Part shown: positions 10,629-20,975 of the stretch, in pieces
How the letters are laid out: every line of letters begins with the position of its first letter
Position numbering within the stretch: the first letter of the stretch is position 1
DNA from: Plumapathes pennacea
Lineage: Eukaryota; Cnidaria; Anthozoa; Antipatharia; Myriopathidae
Assembly: GCA_964036295.1 (NCBI GenBank)
Contig: OZ038462.1
Coordinates: forward strand, 17,861,264-17,925,263
Direction of reading: 5' to 3'
DNA: 64,000 nucleotides
The notes under the pieces: generated by a model
Seen by the model: the letters and a program-made list of their open reading frames with translations, nothing else
Told to the model about the DNA's origin: nothing
Database searches by the model: none
Position numbers and translations under genes: made by a program

Positions 10629-11950
10629 TTAATTTAAGAGAGAATCAAGAATGTCGTCAATATTAAATTCGGAAGATGAAAACTGCGACGGTTCCGACCA
10701 TTCTGTCAACTGCGACGGAGGGCAATAACATTCTGTAGATGGAATGGTGCTGTTGAGGAAAAGAAAGATTGGTTGTGAATGATTTGTTTAAACTGTGTAT
10801 ACGGCTTTGAGAACAAAAGTCAAGTGAAACAGAAAAAAACATTCAAGATTACTTGTGAAATAATTTGTTGAAACTGTGTATACGGCTTTGAGAACAAAAG
10901 TCAAGCGAAACAAAAGAACAATCAAGATTGATTAACTTACCTCTCCGCAATGCTGGATGACGCCGTTGGCGTATGGTGTTGTGGTATGGTGCTGTTGAGG
11001 AAAAAAAGAAAGATATTTTGTGAATGATTTGTTTAAACTGTGTATACGGCTTTGAGAACAAAGTCAAGTGAAACAGAAAAAACATTCAAGATTGCTTGTG
11101 AAATAATTTGTTGAAACTGTGTATACGGCTTTGAGAACAAAAGTCAAGCGAAACAAAAGAACAATCAAGATTGATTAACTTACCTCTCCGCAATGCTGGA
11201 TGACGCCGTTGGCGTATGGTGTTGTGGTATGGTGCTGTTGAGGAAAAAAGAAAGATATTTTGTGAATGATTTGTTTAAACTGTGTATACGGCTTTGAGAA
11301 CAAAGTCAAGTGAAACAGAAAAAACATTCAAGATTGCTTGTGAATAATTTGTTGAAACTGTGTATACGGCTTTGAGAACAAAAGTCAAGCGAAACGAAAG
11401 AACAATCAAGATTGATTAACTTACCTCTCCGCAATGCTGGATGACGCCGTTGGCGTATGGTGTTGTGGTATGGTACTGTTGAGGAAAAAAGAAAGATATT
11501 TTGTGAATGATTTGTTTAAACTGTGTATACGGCTTTGAGAACAAAGTCAAGTGAAACAGAAAAAACATTCAAGATTGCTTGTGAAATAATTTGTTGAAAC
11601 TGTGTATACGGCTTTGAGAACAAAGTCAAGTGAAACAGAAAAAACATTCAAGATTGCTTGTTAACTTACCTGCCTGCATCGGGACAATTACTATCCCCGT
11701 CTTCCATGTCGTCGTCATCGTCTTCTGGTTCAGGTCCGCCCAACCCGCACATGATTACGGTTATCATATTACATATGGAATTATGTAATGGAATGTCCTT
11801 CTCTTGTGGGGTCAGTTTCTTCATGTCGCTTAGCACGACAGATAACTTTTGACGGAGTGTCTCCGTTTCATCTCGAACCGGGATCGGTTCTTCGCCGATG
11901 CGTTTTATCAATTCTTCGATTGCAGTGATATTCTCGTTGAACAGAGGCAT
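10629..11950 (-). CDS. spliced Polinton gene with three tandem 51-bp micro-exons (~184 aa)
   Basis: Model on the minus strand: exon 1 11950-11670 (ATG start, 93 codons plus 2 nt), exons 2-4 11475-11425, 11234-11184 and 10991-10941 (each exactly 51 bp), and exon 5 10749-10629 (TAA stop). Every intron begins GTAAGT and ends CAACAG, and all junctions are phase 2, so the whole chain stays open. Exon 1 encodes a helical acidic region ending in a Glu/Asp block. Each micro-exon encodes the same 17 residues (core STIPQHHTPTASSSIAE). The C-terminus is Ser/acidic with IDDILDSLL. I recognise no family; an acidic regulatory or adaptor protein is possible. It lies just inside the left TIR and is divergent from the next gene across the 45-bp array. 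Confidence 0.7.
10740..11655. repeat. ~241-bp tandem repeat carrying the micro-exons
   Basis: About 3.8 copies with 241-242 bp spacing (the marker GTTGAGG recurs at 10754, 10996, 11237 and 11479). Each full unit contains one 51-bp exon with its splice sites plus two copies of an intronic sub-repeat (CTGTGTATACGGCTTTGAGA). Exon number in the gene therefore depends on repeat copy number. Confidence 0.9.
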
Positions 11951-12181
11951 GTTGATGAGCTTTTTTCACGTTTGCGAACAAAAGATTAAAGTGAAAATAC
12001 GCGCAGCTTTGCTAATATTTTTATAGCTGTAAAATTCATTAGTTTTAATTATTACATGATTCTTTCTTAAATTTGCTTATCAAAAGGCTTGTCAGTAGTA
12101 ACTAGGAAGAACAGGCCATTGTATGCGTTTGAGCTATGATTGTTGGCGTTTAATTGCGTTTTGCTGGAATTGAAGCTGCCA

Positions 12182-12592
12182 AAACTTTCAATGCATAGCG
12201 ATGGACAGCGTTTGTTTGAAGCTGTCAAACTGTCAATGCATAGCGACGGGCAGCGTTTGTTTGAAGCTGTCAAACTGTCAATGCATAGCGACGGGCAGCG
12301 TTTGTTTGAAGCTGTCAAACTGTCAATGCATAGCGACGGGCAGCGTTTGTTTGAAGCTGTCAAACTGTCAATGCATAGCGACGGGCAGCGTTTGTTTGAA
12401 GCTGTCAAACTGTCAATGCATAGCGACGGGCAGCGTTTGTTTGAAGCTGTCAAACTGTCAATGCATAGCGACGGACAGCGTTTGTTTGAAGCTGTCAAAC
12501 TGTCAATGCATAGCGACGGACAGCGTTTGTTTGAAGCTGTCAAAACTGTCAATGCATAGCGAGGAACAATGTTTGTTTGAAGCTGTCAAAAA
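12182..12592. promoter_or_regulatory. 45-bp tandem array (9 copies) between divergent Polinton genes
   Basis: The marker TGCATAGCGA recurs every 45 bp from 12192 to 12553. Each unit has two CTGTCAA motifs (TGACAG on the other strand). The array sits between the start of the minus gene (11950) and the plus gene (12681), where a shared promoter would be. The same hexamer marks the other divergent promoters of this Polinton (29006-29218, 30484-30546). A regulatory role is inferred. Confidence 0.6.
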
Positions 12593-12680
12593 TAGGATAC
12601 ATATATGAGTGATACGGAAACTGAGAGGTTTCAAAAATTGTACGAAGTCGAAAGAAAGGAAGGAGTTAATCAATTACAAT

Positions 12681-13481
12681 ATGGCTCAAGCGTTTGTCGT
12701 AAGTATCGCTTATATGATTGTATGTGTTGTATTTTCTCTATATCTCTTTGCATGCTTGTACGTTTAGTGTTTCTAAAAAGAACCAAAACATTTTATGTTC
12801 TTTTAGGATCTCATGAAAAGGAAAGTAGGAGAGAACGACGTGGAGAAAGTTGCGCCCAGGAGACGTATCGAGTTTGAGGTAAGCGTCTCCGGAAAAAGAT
12901 GTATTTTTTATACCCTACTTCTGTTAATATATATTTTGCTTGGACAGACGTTACCCGACTCGACGACTTTCCAGCCTTTTTGCCCAAACGAACAAACTTC
13001 ATCTGTGGCAGCAGCAGATGCAGATGTGGCTAATGATGTAAATGTGAGTGAGAAATTGTTCTATTTTGCTTCTGATGTACAATGAAAGTGCTTTTATTTT
13101 CACGCTCACTTTAAAACTTGTCCCCCATTCCACGCTCATATTAAAACTAGTTCCCATTCCACGCTCATATTAAAACTAGTTCCCATTCCACGCTCATATT
13201 AAAACTAGTTCCCATTCCACGCTCACTTTAAGACTAGTTCCCATTCCACGCTCACTTTAAAACTAGTTCCCATTCCACGCTCACTTTAAGACTAGTTCCC
13301 ATTCCACGCTCACTTTAAGACTAGTTCCCATTCCACGCTCACTTTAAAACTAGTTCCCATTCCACGCTCACTTTAAAACTTGTCCCCATTCCACGCTCAC
13401 TTTAGTCTTTTATTTATTTATTTATTTTATTTATTTATTTTATTTTATTTATTTATTTTATTTATTATTTATTTTATTATG

Positions 13482-13516
<35 letters not shown>

Positions 13517-13805
13517 CAGAATGTGGAGGTGCTCTCTTCGCCAGCTAATGACGAGGACGAGGTGAATGTGAATGTGAAGGATGAGAAGAATGATATCAAG
13601 GATGATATAGAGGAAACAGGGACTATGGTGAGGCTGAGTTTCCCTAAACAATATTCAGGGAGATGTCGATGTATACACGGCTTACATAGCTAAACTTGTG
13701 TTTAAAAGAGAGAAGAAGGAGAGGGCAGAGGAGAGGAAGAAGAAGAAGAAGAGTGGTGTTCGGATCCAATATGTTATGCATGGCAATGTCAACATAGGAT
13801 TATAG
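12681..13805 (+). CDS. spliced Polinton gene, acidic then Lys-rich protein (~146 aa)
   Basis: Proposed exons: 12681-12698, 12807-12878, 12948-13043, 13520-13627 and 13659-13805 (TAG). Each is a multiple of three and joins in phase 0, with GT donors (GTAAGT, GTAAGC, GTGAGT, GTGAGG) and AG acceptors. The product has a basic nuclear-signal-like stretch (KRKV, PRRR), then acidic Asp/Glu/Asn-rich segments, then a run of Lys/Arg/Glu (REKKERAEERKKKKK). No family recognised. Doubts: the last intron would be only 31 nt, which is short for an animal. An out-of-frame upstream ATG ORF begins at 12605. Intron 3 is filled with a 29-bp tandem repeat and a (TTTA)n tract. Confidence 0.5.
13099..13406. repeat. 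29-bp tandem repeat (~11 copies)
   Basis: The unit is close to CCACGCTCACTTTAAAACTAG plus TTCCCATT, with two variants (ACTTTAA and ATATTAA). It lies inside intron 3 of the spliced plus-strand gene and has no unique spacers. Confidence 0.9.
13407..13516. repeat. (TTTA)n low-complexity tract
   Basis: An imperfect TTTA/TTTTA run ending directly at the polypyrimidine tract and acceptor (TATTTACAG) of the next exon. ORFs crossing it are artefacts. Confidence 0.9.
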
Positions 13806-14620
13806 ATTGTGGATGGAGTGTAGAGGAATCTTAGATTTATTATTTAATTAATTTTTCTTTTGCATTTTAAGAGAAAGGAGTTTAAGAGTTTAAAGAGAGC
13901 AAAGAGGACGTGTGATACGCGACCGTATGAGATGAAAAGAAGAAGAAAGTATCTAGGTCGAATGATGTGTGCTACACGATTGATTTTTGTTTACAGACAC
14001 TTCGGCGGGTGATGTGTGATTGAATTTTATTTCGTTACGACATATATATTTTAGTTAGAACCCGTATTTCTTTTTTCATTAGGATACGGTGATCAAGCTC
14101 TATGTTGATGAAGATGAGGATACTTATGTATTTTTTTTCTGTTGAAATTTTTTAGATGTCAAAGATTGGTGATAAAATTGACAATGAATTTGTCAGTAGG
14201 TTTATATGGAGGGCCAATAACGAGAAACAACTTATCTTCACTATCATGACGTTGAGAATGTTTCCCTTTATACTAATGATACTGTTTAAATGATTGTGTG
14301 TGTGTGTAGTAAATGATCTTTCATATTTCGTTACGTGATAGACTATGATTAGATTAATTTTTTTATTTTAGATGTTTTATGAAGGAAGCGATGAAGAAGA
14401 GGAGGAGGAATTAGAAAGTTCATGTTATCATGCTTGTCAATATTGTAGTTGTCGTGAGGATGTTATGTTTGATTTCGGTCTGTGCTAAGTAGTTTGATGA
14501 AGTTTAGTTTTTTATTTTCCATTTTTCTAAGAAATGTATTGAAGGAAAAACAATAAAAAAAAAGTTATTTCTTTTTTAAATCATGTTTTATTAAGTATAT
14601 GTCAATAAATACACTTTGTT
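13806..14620 (+). other. Polinton stretch with possible small exons
   Basis: No long ORF. Three short open stretches follow good acceptors (TTTTAG or similar): an acidic one near 14083-14127, an ORF at 14156-14293 (45 codons, starting MSKIGDKID), and an ORF at 14372-14488 (38 codons, Glu-rich, then Cys-rich with CYHACQYCSC). They may be exons of one or more small genes, but I cannot fix donors. An AATAAA near 14551 (plus strand) and a TTTATT near 14587 (minus strand) fit 3' ends of genes converging here. Confidence 0.35.
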
Positions 14621-14689
14621 GTTATCACCTTTTTCTTTTTTACAAAGTTTTTCTCCAGAGGTGTACAACTTATTGTCTTTCAACTCCTT

Positions 14690-15112
14690 CTATAATGAAC
14701 ATGTCTCTATGAACATCTTTTCCAAAATGGATATGAGTTGTTTTCGTAAAAAAACAACAAGTATTGTGGTTGGACCATCAATTACATCCGTTTCTGCCTC
14801 ATTCTCATCCATTTTCTCAATCAATTTGGTTATGATATCATCTTCGGCTTGTCTCACATATTCTTCACCATATATAGTTTCCATACCATTCTTGAAGCAA
14901 GCGAACACGCAAAGTGGCATTTTTATTCCCAACATTTTCTCCATTCGGTTTGCGAAGAAGTCCTTTTTGTGGAAAAGATTGTGTGGTAGAATACCTCTGA
15001 TGAACTTGATTATGTATGCCAAGCCATTTGTAAAAGCACATGATATTAAATCATGTACATCTCTTGAGTGGAGGAATCGCCTAAGCGCCTGTTTCATTGA
15101 TTTTTTAGTCAT
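14690..15112 (-). CDS. Polinton minus-strand ORF, unknown (140 aa)
   Basis: Starts at ATG 15112 and stops at 14690; a poly(A)-type signal lies about 100 bp downstream. Basic N-terminus, a hydrophobic Cys-containing middle (GIKMPLCVFACFKNG), then an acidic helix and a hydrophobic C-terminus. Not recognised. The overlapping plus-strand ORF (14616-15143) has a less protein-like composition. The ORF would lie in an intron or 5' region of the polymerase gene on the opposite strand. Confidence 0.5.
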   Translation of the reverse strand: MTKKSMKQALRRFLHSRDVHDLISCAFTNGLAYIIKFIRGILPHNLFHKKDFFANRMEKMLGIKMPLCVFACFKNGMETIYGEEYVRQAEDDIITKLIEKMDENEAETDVIDGPTTILVVFLRKQLISILEKMFIETCSL

Positions 15113-15172
15113 GTCAGAAAATGATTTTACATCAAATGATTGATAATTTTTTTAAAAAATTTCTATTTATAG

Positions 15173-18100
15173 CTGTGGTGGCCATACCCAGAGTTGAATG
15201 GAGATTCATTCGAAAGGGCTATAAAGCGAGGTGATTATCAATCAGAAGAAGATTGGTCGTTCCCAGAGCTGAATGGAGATTCATTTGAAAGGGCCGTGAT
15301 GAATAATGATTACCAGCCAGAACATATAGGTGACTCCGACTTCCACACTGGCATATTTGATGTGGCAGCAGCAGCAGAAGGAGAACCTACAATGATGTTA
15401 GGCGGTGCTAATGCAGCATACAAAGATAATGATCTCTGGAACCTTAAGGGGAGAAAAGAAAGATTTATAAAGAAGTATGGGGTAACAGAGTATGACTTCA
15501 CGTTTCATCCATCACGACATCACATGGCTTCCTTTGAAGGACTATCAATAGATGACAAACTTCGTCAACTCACATCCTCCTTGGATGAACTGGTTCCTGC
15601 TGTTATCCATAACGCAAATTTGTCAGAGGGGGCTCTCGTCGGGATTACGATGCAATCAAAACAACTAAATCATCCCATTCGTATTTCGTGGATGCCTGTG
15701 AATCAAGTAACTGAGGAGAAGATTACTGCCACCTTTGAACGTGTGATGCAATCACATGAAGAATTCATTTTGGATGATGATGTGTTGGTGAATGTTGTGG
15801 CATTAGAGGATAGACGTGGTGGTGGACGTGTAAGACGTGAGACAGGTAAAACAAGTTTAGTCATGGAAGATAATCTAAAGAGAGACAAGAATATAGTTGT
15901 ACCCCCTGCAGACGTTCCAGACCAGATGTGTTTGGCTCGATGTCTCGTATTTGCTATGCTTCATCGACAGTGTACTGAACAGTTAAATTATCATCTACCG
16001 ATACGGACTCTGATACAGAATCCAGTTCGCTGGACGACAGAAGCTTTGGCACTATGTGTGACCTGCAATGTCGATCCCAACAAACCCTGTGGTACCGAAG
16101 AACTAGCAAAGTTTGCCCAACATCTACTCACTAAAGGATACCTTATTCGTGTTTATGCTGCCGATTTGGAAAATGAGTGCTTTTTTAGGGAGAGAGAGGA
16201 AGACTTTTTTCCAGAAGCCAAGATTATACACCTTGTCTTGGTAAAAGAACATTACTTATACATTAAGAACATTACTACATACTTTGGCAAGAGACAATTC
16301 TGTCGAGCCTGCGACATGCCCTTCAATGACCGCAGAACACATCGGTGTCCCTATGTTTGTGAAGCTTGTAAAGACGAAGCATGTACAGGTCGTCGATCAG
16401 TAAGCAAAAGCACACGATGTGACAGGTGTAAACGAACTTTCTATGGTGACTTATGTTTTCAGAAGCATCTGGATAAGAAGACACATATGTGTCACAGTGA
16501 ACGATATTTCTGTGACAAGTGTTTAAAAGAGTATGTCCAGAGGAAAAATCGTGAGAAGCATATTTGTGGAGCAAGATATTGTGTGGTCTGTCAAAAGACG
16601 TGTAAGGAAGGTCACAAGTGTTACGTTCAGATTCATGAATTCCCACGCATCCCAAAACGTCGCAAGCGTAAAAGAACATTGGATGAAGAAGAACATGAAG
16701 ATGAAGATGAAGATGAAGATGGGGTGGATGAGAATTGTCCTGAACTCGTTGACCTGATTAACCCTCTAAACCCTGGAAGGCCAGGTGTTGATCGTGACAA
16801 TCGTATTAACATGATCTTTTTTGACATTGAGACACGTCAAGAAACGGGTGTTCATGTACCCACATTGTTGATCTCTCAAACTACCTTCGGAGACGATGAA
16901 CGGATCTTCGAGGGGGAGGATTGTGTGGCACAATTCCTAGAGTATCTCGTAAATGATTATGGTGATGTTCCTACAACCATAGTCGCTCATAATTTTAGAG
17001 GTTTTGATGGCCACTTCATATTGCGCACCTTGCTCGATGCTGGAGAGACCCCGAAAGTGATCATGAATGGATGCAAGCTCCTATCTTTGACTTGGAAGGA
17101 GAAACTCCGATTCATTGATAGTTTAAGTTTCGTTCAATGTTCTCTCGCCGAGTTCCCTAAGATGTTTGGCCTGACTCTGGATGAAAACCAATCCTTGTTG
17201 GCTAAAGGTTTCTTTTGCCATCTGTTCCATACCAAAGAGAACATGGAAGCTAATTACGTTGGTCCAATGCCTCCAATGGAAACGTACGACCCAGACTCGA
17301 TGTCACCAGAGAAACGCAAAGAGTTCTCCACGTGGTACAAAGCACAAGTGGACGCCAACCATGTCTTCAATCTCAAGCAGGAATTGATTGACTATTGTCG
17401 AAATGATGTGATCATCTTACGGAAAGGTGTGGTGAAGTTCTGTCAAACCTTCCAACAGGTCAACCACGTCAACCCTATGAAGTATGCCATAACCTTGGCA
17501 TCCATTTGTAACAAAGTCTACAGGGCCGACCACATGCCTCCTAACACTATTCCCTTTGTGCCAGCCAATGGGTACACGCCTAAAACAAACCAATCCTGTG
17601 CTGCCCTGGAATGGTTGTTATGGCTTAATCGTCAACCAGAGTGGGGTGGTCGTATCCAACATGTATGGAATGGTGGAGAGTACAGACCAAGTGAGGTTCA
17701 TGGTGGTGGATCTGTTGATGGTTATGATCCAGAGACGCGTAGCTGCTTCCAGTTTCATGGTTGTTACTGGCATGGCTGTCCAAGGTGTCACAAAGGGGAG
17801 GAGCTAAACACAAGAACACAACAGACAATGGGAGATTTGTTGCGCAGAACAAAAATGAAAGAAGATGACTTGAGACGAAATGGGTATACTGTTATCACTC
17901 TCTGGGAGTGTGAATGGAGTGAAAGAAAGAGATCTGAAGATGTCCTAAGAGAGTGGTGTGATCAGCTGAACTTGGTTAAACCTTTGGATCAGAGAGATGC
18001 CTTCTACGGAGGGAGGACTGGCTGTACGAAGTTAAAGAGTGACGTTAATTGTGAGAAGACGTCCAGTAACGTTGTGGCTCTAAACTACTTCGATTTTACG

Positions 18101-19579
18101 TCACTCTATCCCTATTGTAATGTTTGTCGTCGCTGCGATGAACAACTAGATTTGCTTGTTCCTGGACAGAAGCCCAAGCTCGAGCCTTCAGAACCATTAG
18201 GATCATGGGATGAAGACGATATGGACCCATATCCAGTTGGGCATCCAATAATCCAGCGGTACACGCAACCATGTAATCAGGAATATGGGATGCAAGGGAT
18301 GTCATTGGACATCTCAGAAGTGTATGGCTATTTCAAGTGTACCATATTGCCTCCAAGACAGCTCTATCATCCTGTCCTACCATATCGCAGCAATGGGAAG
18401 CTGATGTTTCCGCTATGTGCAAAATGTTCAGAGAGCCAGAACCAAGCCTACTGTGACCACTCAGACTCCGAACGTAGCCTACTGGGTACATGGGTTTCTG
18501 AAGAGGTGAAGATGGCTGTGCGATTTGGCTATGTCATCCAAAATGTTTGGGAGACTTGGCATTATCCAAAACGGTCCAGACGACTATTCAGATCTTACAT
18601 CCAAACGTTTCAGAAGCTAAAGCAAGAGGCGAGCGGTTGGAACGAAAATATCGAGACGGCAGAGCAACGTAACGCTTTTGTTGCTGATTATGCAGCCCAT
18701 GAAGGTGTTCAACTTGATCCTGACAAGATCGCACATAATCCAGGAGCACGCACTGTTAGTAAATTACAGTTGAATACGCTCTGGGGGAAGTTTGGGCAAA
18801 AACCCAATCGAAACAAGACCGAATACATACATGAATTGGACCGATGGATGCATTTGGCGACACAACCCTGTCACGATGTCCATGCAGTTCACCCCATGAA
18901 TAATGGTGAAAGCATCATGGTGGTCTATAATCTCCGAGAAGATTATTTTGATCTATTAGAGGACAACCTGTGTACCTCCCTCATCATTGCTGCCTGGACT
19001 ACTTGGTTGGCTAGAAAGAAGCTCTACATTGACATTCTAAATGTGCTGAAGGAGCGTGTTTGTTACATGGATACCGACTCTGTCATCTATGAAATCCACA
19101 AAGGCGACGATCCGAACAAGGTTCAAATAGGACCTTACTTTGGAGATCTCACCAACGAGATCAAAGGAGGCTATAAAATGACAGAATTCGTCTCGGCTGG
19201 TCCTAAGAACTATGCTTACACAACCACTAGTGGAGAAACGAAAGTAAAGGTTCGTGGCATCACCTTAACCACCCGTGCATCTAAAGTGTTGAACAAAACA
19301 TCAATGCAGACCACGATCAAAAAGGTGGTGACTGATGTACTACAGGGTAAGAGCTCTATGAAGGACGCTGCCAACGATCACAATATCGTTGTTCCATACC
19401 CAAACAGCATTGTACGAGAGGGAAAAGTCACCAACCGTGTCTTGGCCAAAAACTTGAAGAAGAAGTACAAGGCTGTCATTGGGAAACGATTAATGGTGGC
19501 ATCATTGATTCACAGCGGTGAAGTGTCTGGTGATGAAAATGAATTCGAAACACTTCCGTTTGGGACATGCCGTCCATGA
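15173..19579 (+). CDS. protein-primed DNA polymerase B (Polinton polB) with embedded Vsr-like domain
   Basis: Replicates the element by protein-primed synthesis (established for the family). Numbering counts from codon 15194. A Cys-rich zinc-finger-like region spans about residues 370-480. Exonuclease motifs are FFDIET (D544, E546) and HNFRGFDGHF (D605). A Vsr-like segment has FHGCYWHGC (854-862) and LWECEW (903-908). Motif A is DFTSLYP (D967), motif B NTLWGKFG (about 1194-1201), and motif C YMDTDS (D1293, D1295). All catalytic residues are present, with no stop. The frame is open upstream to a splice-acceptor-like TATTTATAG at 15171-15172, and the first in-frame ATG is 15299, so a short 5' exon is likely. 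The N-terminus has a duplicated segment (PELNGDSFERA twice). AATAAA signals follow near 19680. Confidence 0.96.
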   Translation: MWWPYPELNGDSFERAIKRGDYQSEEDWSFPELNGDSFERAVMNNDYQPEHIGDSDFHTGIFDVAAAAEGEPTMMLGGANAAYKDNDLWNLKGRKERFIKKYGVTEYDFTFHPSRHHMASFEGLSIDDKLRQLTSSLDELVPAVIHNANLSEGALVGITMQSKQLNHPIRISWMPVNQVTEEKITATFERVMQSHEEFILDDDVLVNVVALEDRRGGGRVRRETGKTSLVMEDNLKRDKNIVVPPADVPDQMCLARCLVFAMLHRQCTEQLNYHLPIRTLIQNPVRWTTEALALCVTCNVDPNKPCGTEELAKFAQHLLTKGYLIRVYAADLENECFFREREEDFFPEAKIIHLVLVKEHYLYIKNITTYFGKRQFCRACDMPFNDRRTHRCPYVCEACKDEACTGRRSVSKSTRCDRCKRTFYGDLCFQKHLDKKTHMCHSERYFCDKCLKEYVQRKNREKHICGARYCVVCQKTCKEGHKCYVQIHEFPRIPKRRKRKRTLDEEEHEDEDEDEDGVDENCPELVDLINPLNPGRPGVDRDNRINMIFFDIETRQETGVHVPTLLISQTTFGDDERIFEGEDCVAQFLEYLVNDYGDVPTTIVAHNFRGFDGHFILRTLLDAGETPKVIMNGCKLLSLTWKEKLRFIDSLSFVQCSLAEFPKMFGLTLDENQSLLAKGFFCHLFHTKENMEANYVGPMPPMETYDPDSMSPEKRKEFSTWYKAQVDANHVFNLKQELIDYCRNDVIILRKGVVKFCQTFQQVNHVNPMKYAITLASICNKVYRADHMPPNTIPFVPANGYTPKTNQSCAALEWLLWLNRQPEWGGRIQHVWNGGEYRPSEVHGGGSVDGYDPETRSCFQFHGCYWHGCPRCHKGEELNTRTQQTMGDLLRRTKMKEDDLRRNGYTVITLWECEWSERKRSEDVLREWCDQLNLVKPLDQRDAFYGGRTGCTKLKSDVNCEKTSSNVVALNYFDFTSLYPYCNVCRRCDEQLDLLVPGQKPKLEPSEPLGSWDEDDMDPYPVGHPIIQRYTQPCNQEYGMQGMSLDISEVYGYFKCTILPPRQLYHPVLPYRSNGKLMFPLCAKCSESQNQAYCDHSDSERSLLGTWVSEEVKMAVRFGYVIQNVWETWHYPKRSRRLFRSYIQTFQKLKQEASGWNENIETAEQRNAFVADYAAHEGVQLDPDKIAHNPGARTVSKLQLNTLWGKFGQKPNRNKTEYIHELDRWMHLATQPCHDVHAVHPMNNGESIMVVYNLREDYFDLLEDNLCTSLIIAAWTTWLARKKLYIDILNVLKERVCYMDTDSVIYEIHKGDDPNKVQIGPYFGDLTNEIKGGYKMTEFVSAGPKNYAYTTTSGETKVKVRGITLTTRASKVLNKTSMQTTIKKVVTDVLQGKSSMKDAANDHNIVVPYPNSIVREGKVTNRVLAKNLKKKYKAVIGKRLMVASLIHSGEVSGDENEFETLPFGTCRP

Positions 19580-19742
19580 AACTCTTTCATCTAAAACGAG
19601 AGTGAGCTTGTGGATAAAATCGAGAGAAAACAGTTGAAAAATCACTTTCTGTATATTTTAGTTTAGTTTTTAAATGTAAATAAAATAAAGTGTGATTATA
19701 TTGATATTATGCAAATGAGTGGTTTATTTATTTATTTTTTCC

Positions 19743-19750
19743 TATAAAAG
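19743..19750 (+). promoter_or_regulatory. TATA box upstream of the integrase
   Basis: TATAAAAG lies 47 bp before the chosen integrase ATG (19797). The longest ORF reading starts upstream of this box, which argues for the later start. Confidence 0.6.
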
Positions 19751-19796
19751 GGAATCCTGTATACATGTAGATATGTTTATTCATTCATTCATAACT

Positions 19797-20969
19797 ATGG
19801 TTAAGAAAAAAGGTGTAGTTCATAAAAAGATTGTTTCTAAAGGGGTTAGCCTTGATCAAATTTTAAAGAAAGCTTTTACGGATCCAGCTAGCCCACTATC
19901 ATATGTGGGTCTTAAACCTTTTGTTGAAGGCGTCAATCAGCTGTATGGTGTAGACAAAGCATATGCCCGCAATTGGTTGCGACGACAAAGGGCATATACA
20001 AAACAACGACCTGCCCCGAAACGTAGACGTGAACGTCATGATCCTACCTATGTGACAGGTATTAATGAAATGTATCAAGCTGATCTCTTGGACATGTCCC
20101 AATTTCAAAAGGAAAATGATGGCGTGCGCTTTCTGCTCAATGTGATTGATGTTCTATCCAGGTATGCCTATGTACGACCTCTTCACAATAAGTCCCCCAC
20201 TTCGGTTGTCCCAGCTTTCACGTCTATTCTAAAGCAAAGCCAAAACAGTCCCGAGGCCATTCATACGGATCGTGGTACGGAATTCTACAATACATCTATG
20301 ACCAAGTGGTTGAAAAAGCATTCAATTCGTCTTTTTAGTACACATGGCAATCACAAAGCTGCTATAATAGAGCGGTTCAATCGCACCTTCAAACAATCAA
20401 TTATCAACTACATGATATTCACCCGACAGACACGATACATAGACATTCTACAAAAGTTTGTAGAAGGGTAGAATTCCCGATCACATTCAAGCATAGGAAT
20501 GCGTCCTAAAGATGTAACCATTTGGAATCAATACAAAGTATTCAATAAACTCTATGGTAAATATATAAAAGGCTCGTACCGGCGCCAGAAGCCACAGTTC
20601 AAAGTAGGAGACACTGTACGTCTGAGTATTGTCAAAGCCAATATATTTCAAAAGAGCTACTACGGATTGTGGACCGAGGCTTTTTACAGAGTGCACAGAA
20701 TTGTGAAAACTTTGGGAAATCCTCGCTACATCATTGCTGAGTTGGACGGGACTCCTCTGGAAGGCAGATTTTATGCAGACGAATTGCAAAAGATTAACTA
20801 CGATCCAGACCAGGAATTTATGGTAGAATCCATTCTAAAGAAACGTCGTCGTAAAGTGGGGCGTAAGACTATATCAGAAGTCTTGGTAAAGTGGCGTGGC
20901 TATCCTGAAAAATATAATAGCTGGGAGCCTGTGGAAAACATCAAAGAGGGAGATAGCCTGATAGATTAA
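19797..20969 (+). pseudogene. Polinton integrase (DDE, chromodomain) with a premature TAG
   Basis: Retroviral-type integrase that would insert the element and make the 6-bp TSD. From ATG 19797: a basic N-terminus, then the catalytic core with D96 (QADLLDM), D158 (HTDRGTEF) and E192 (AAIIERFNR). The C-terminal half has an SH3-like basic region and a chromodomain (VESILKK through VKWRGYPEKYNSWEP). A TAG at 20469-20471 stops the frame after residue 224, and the same frame continues open to 20969. This is a single nonsense change, not a frameshift. All three catalytic residues lie before the stop; the region after the core and the chromodomain are lost. The next gene starts 6 bp later. Confidence 0.92.
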
Positions 20970-20975
20970 AAAAAA

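Noticed and set aside
10478..10666. ORF at the left end of the Polinton
   Set aside because: Mostly inside the terminal inverted repeat, and it overlaps the last exon of the spliced minus-strand gene.
12067..12559. Long ORFs on both strands made of 15-residue repeats
   Set aside because: The DNA unit is 45 bp, a multiple of three, so any stop-free frame stays open by chance. The array sits in a promoter position.
14616..15143. Plus-strand 175-residue ORF
   Set aside because: Overlaps the more protein-like minus-strand ORF at 14690-15112 and has no good start context.
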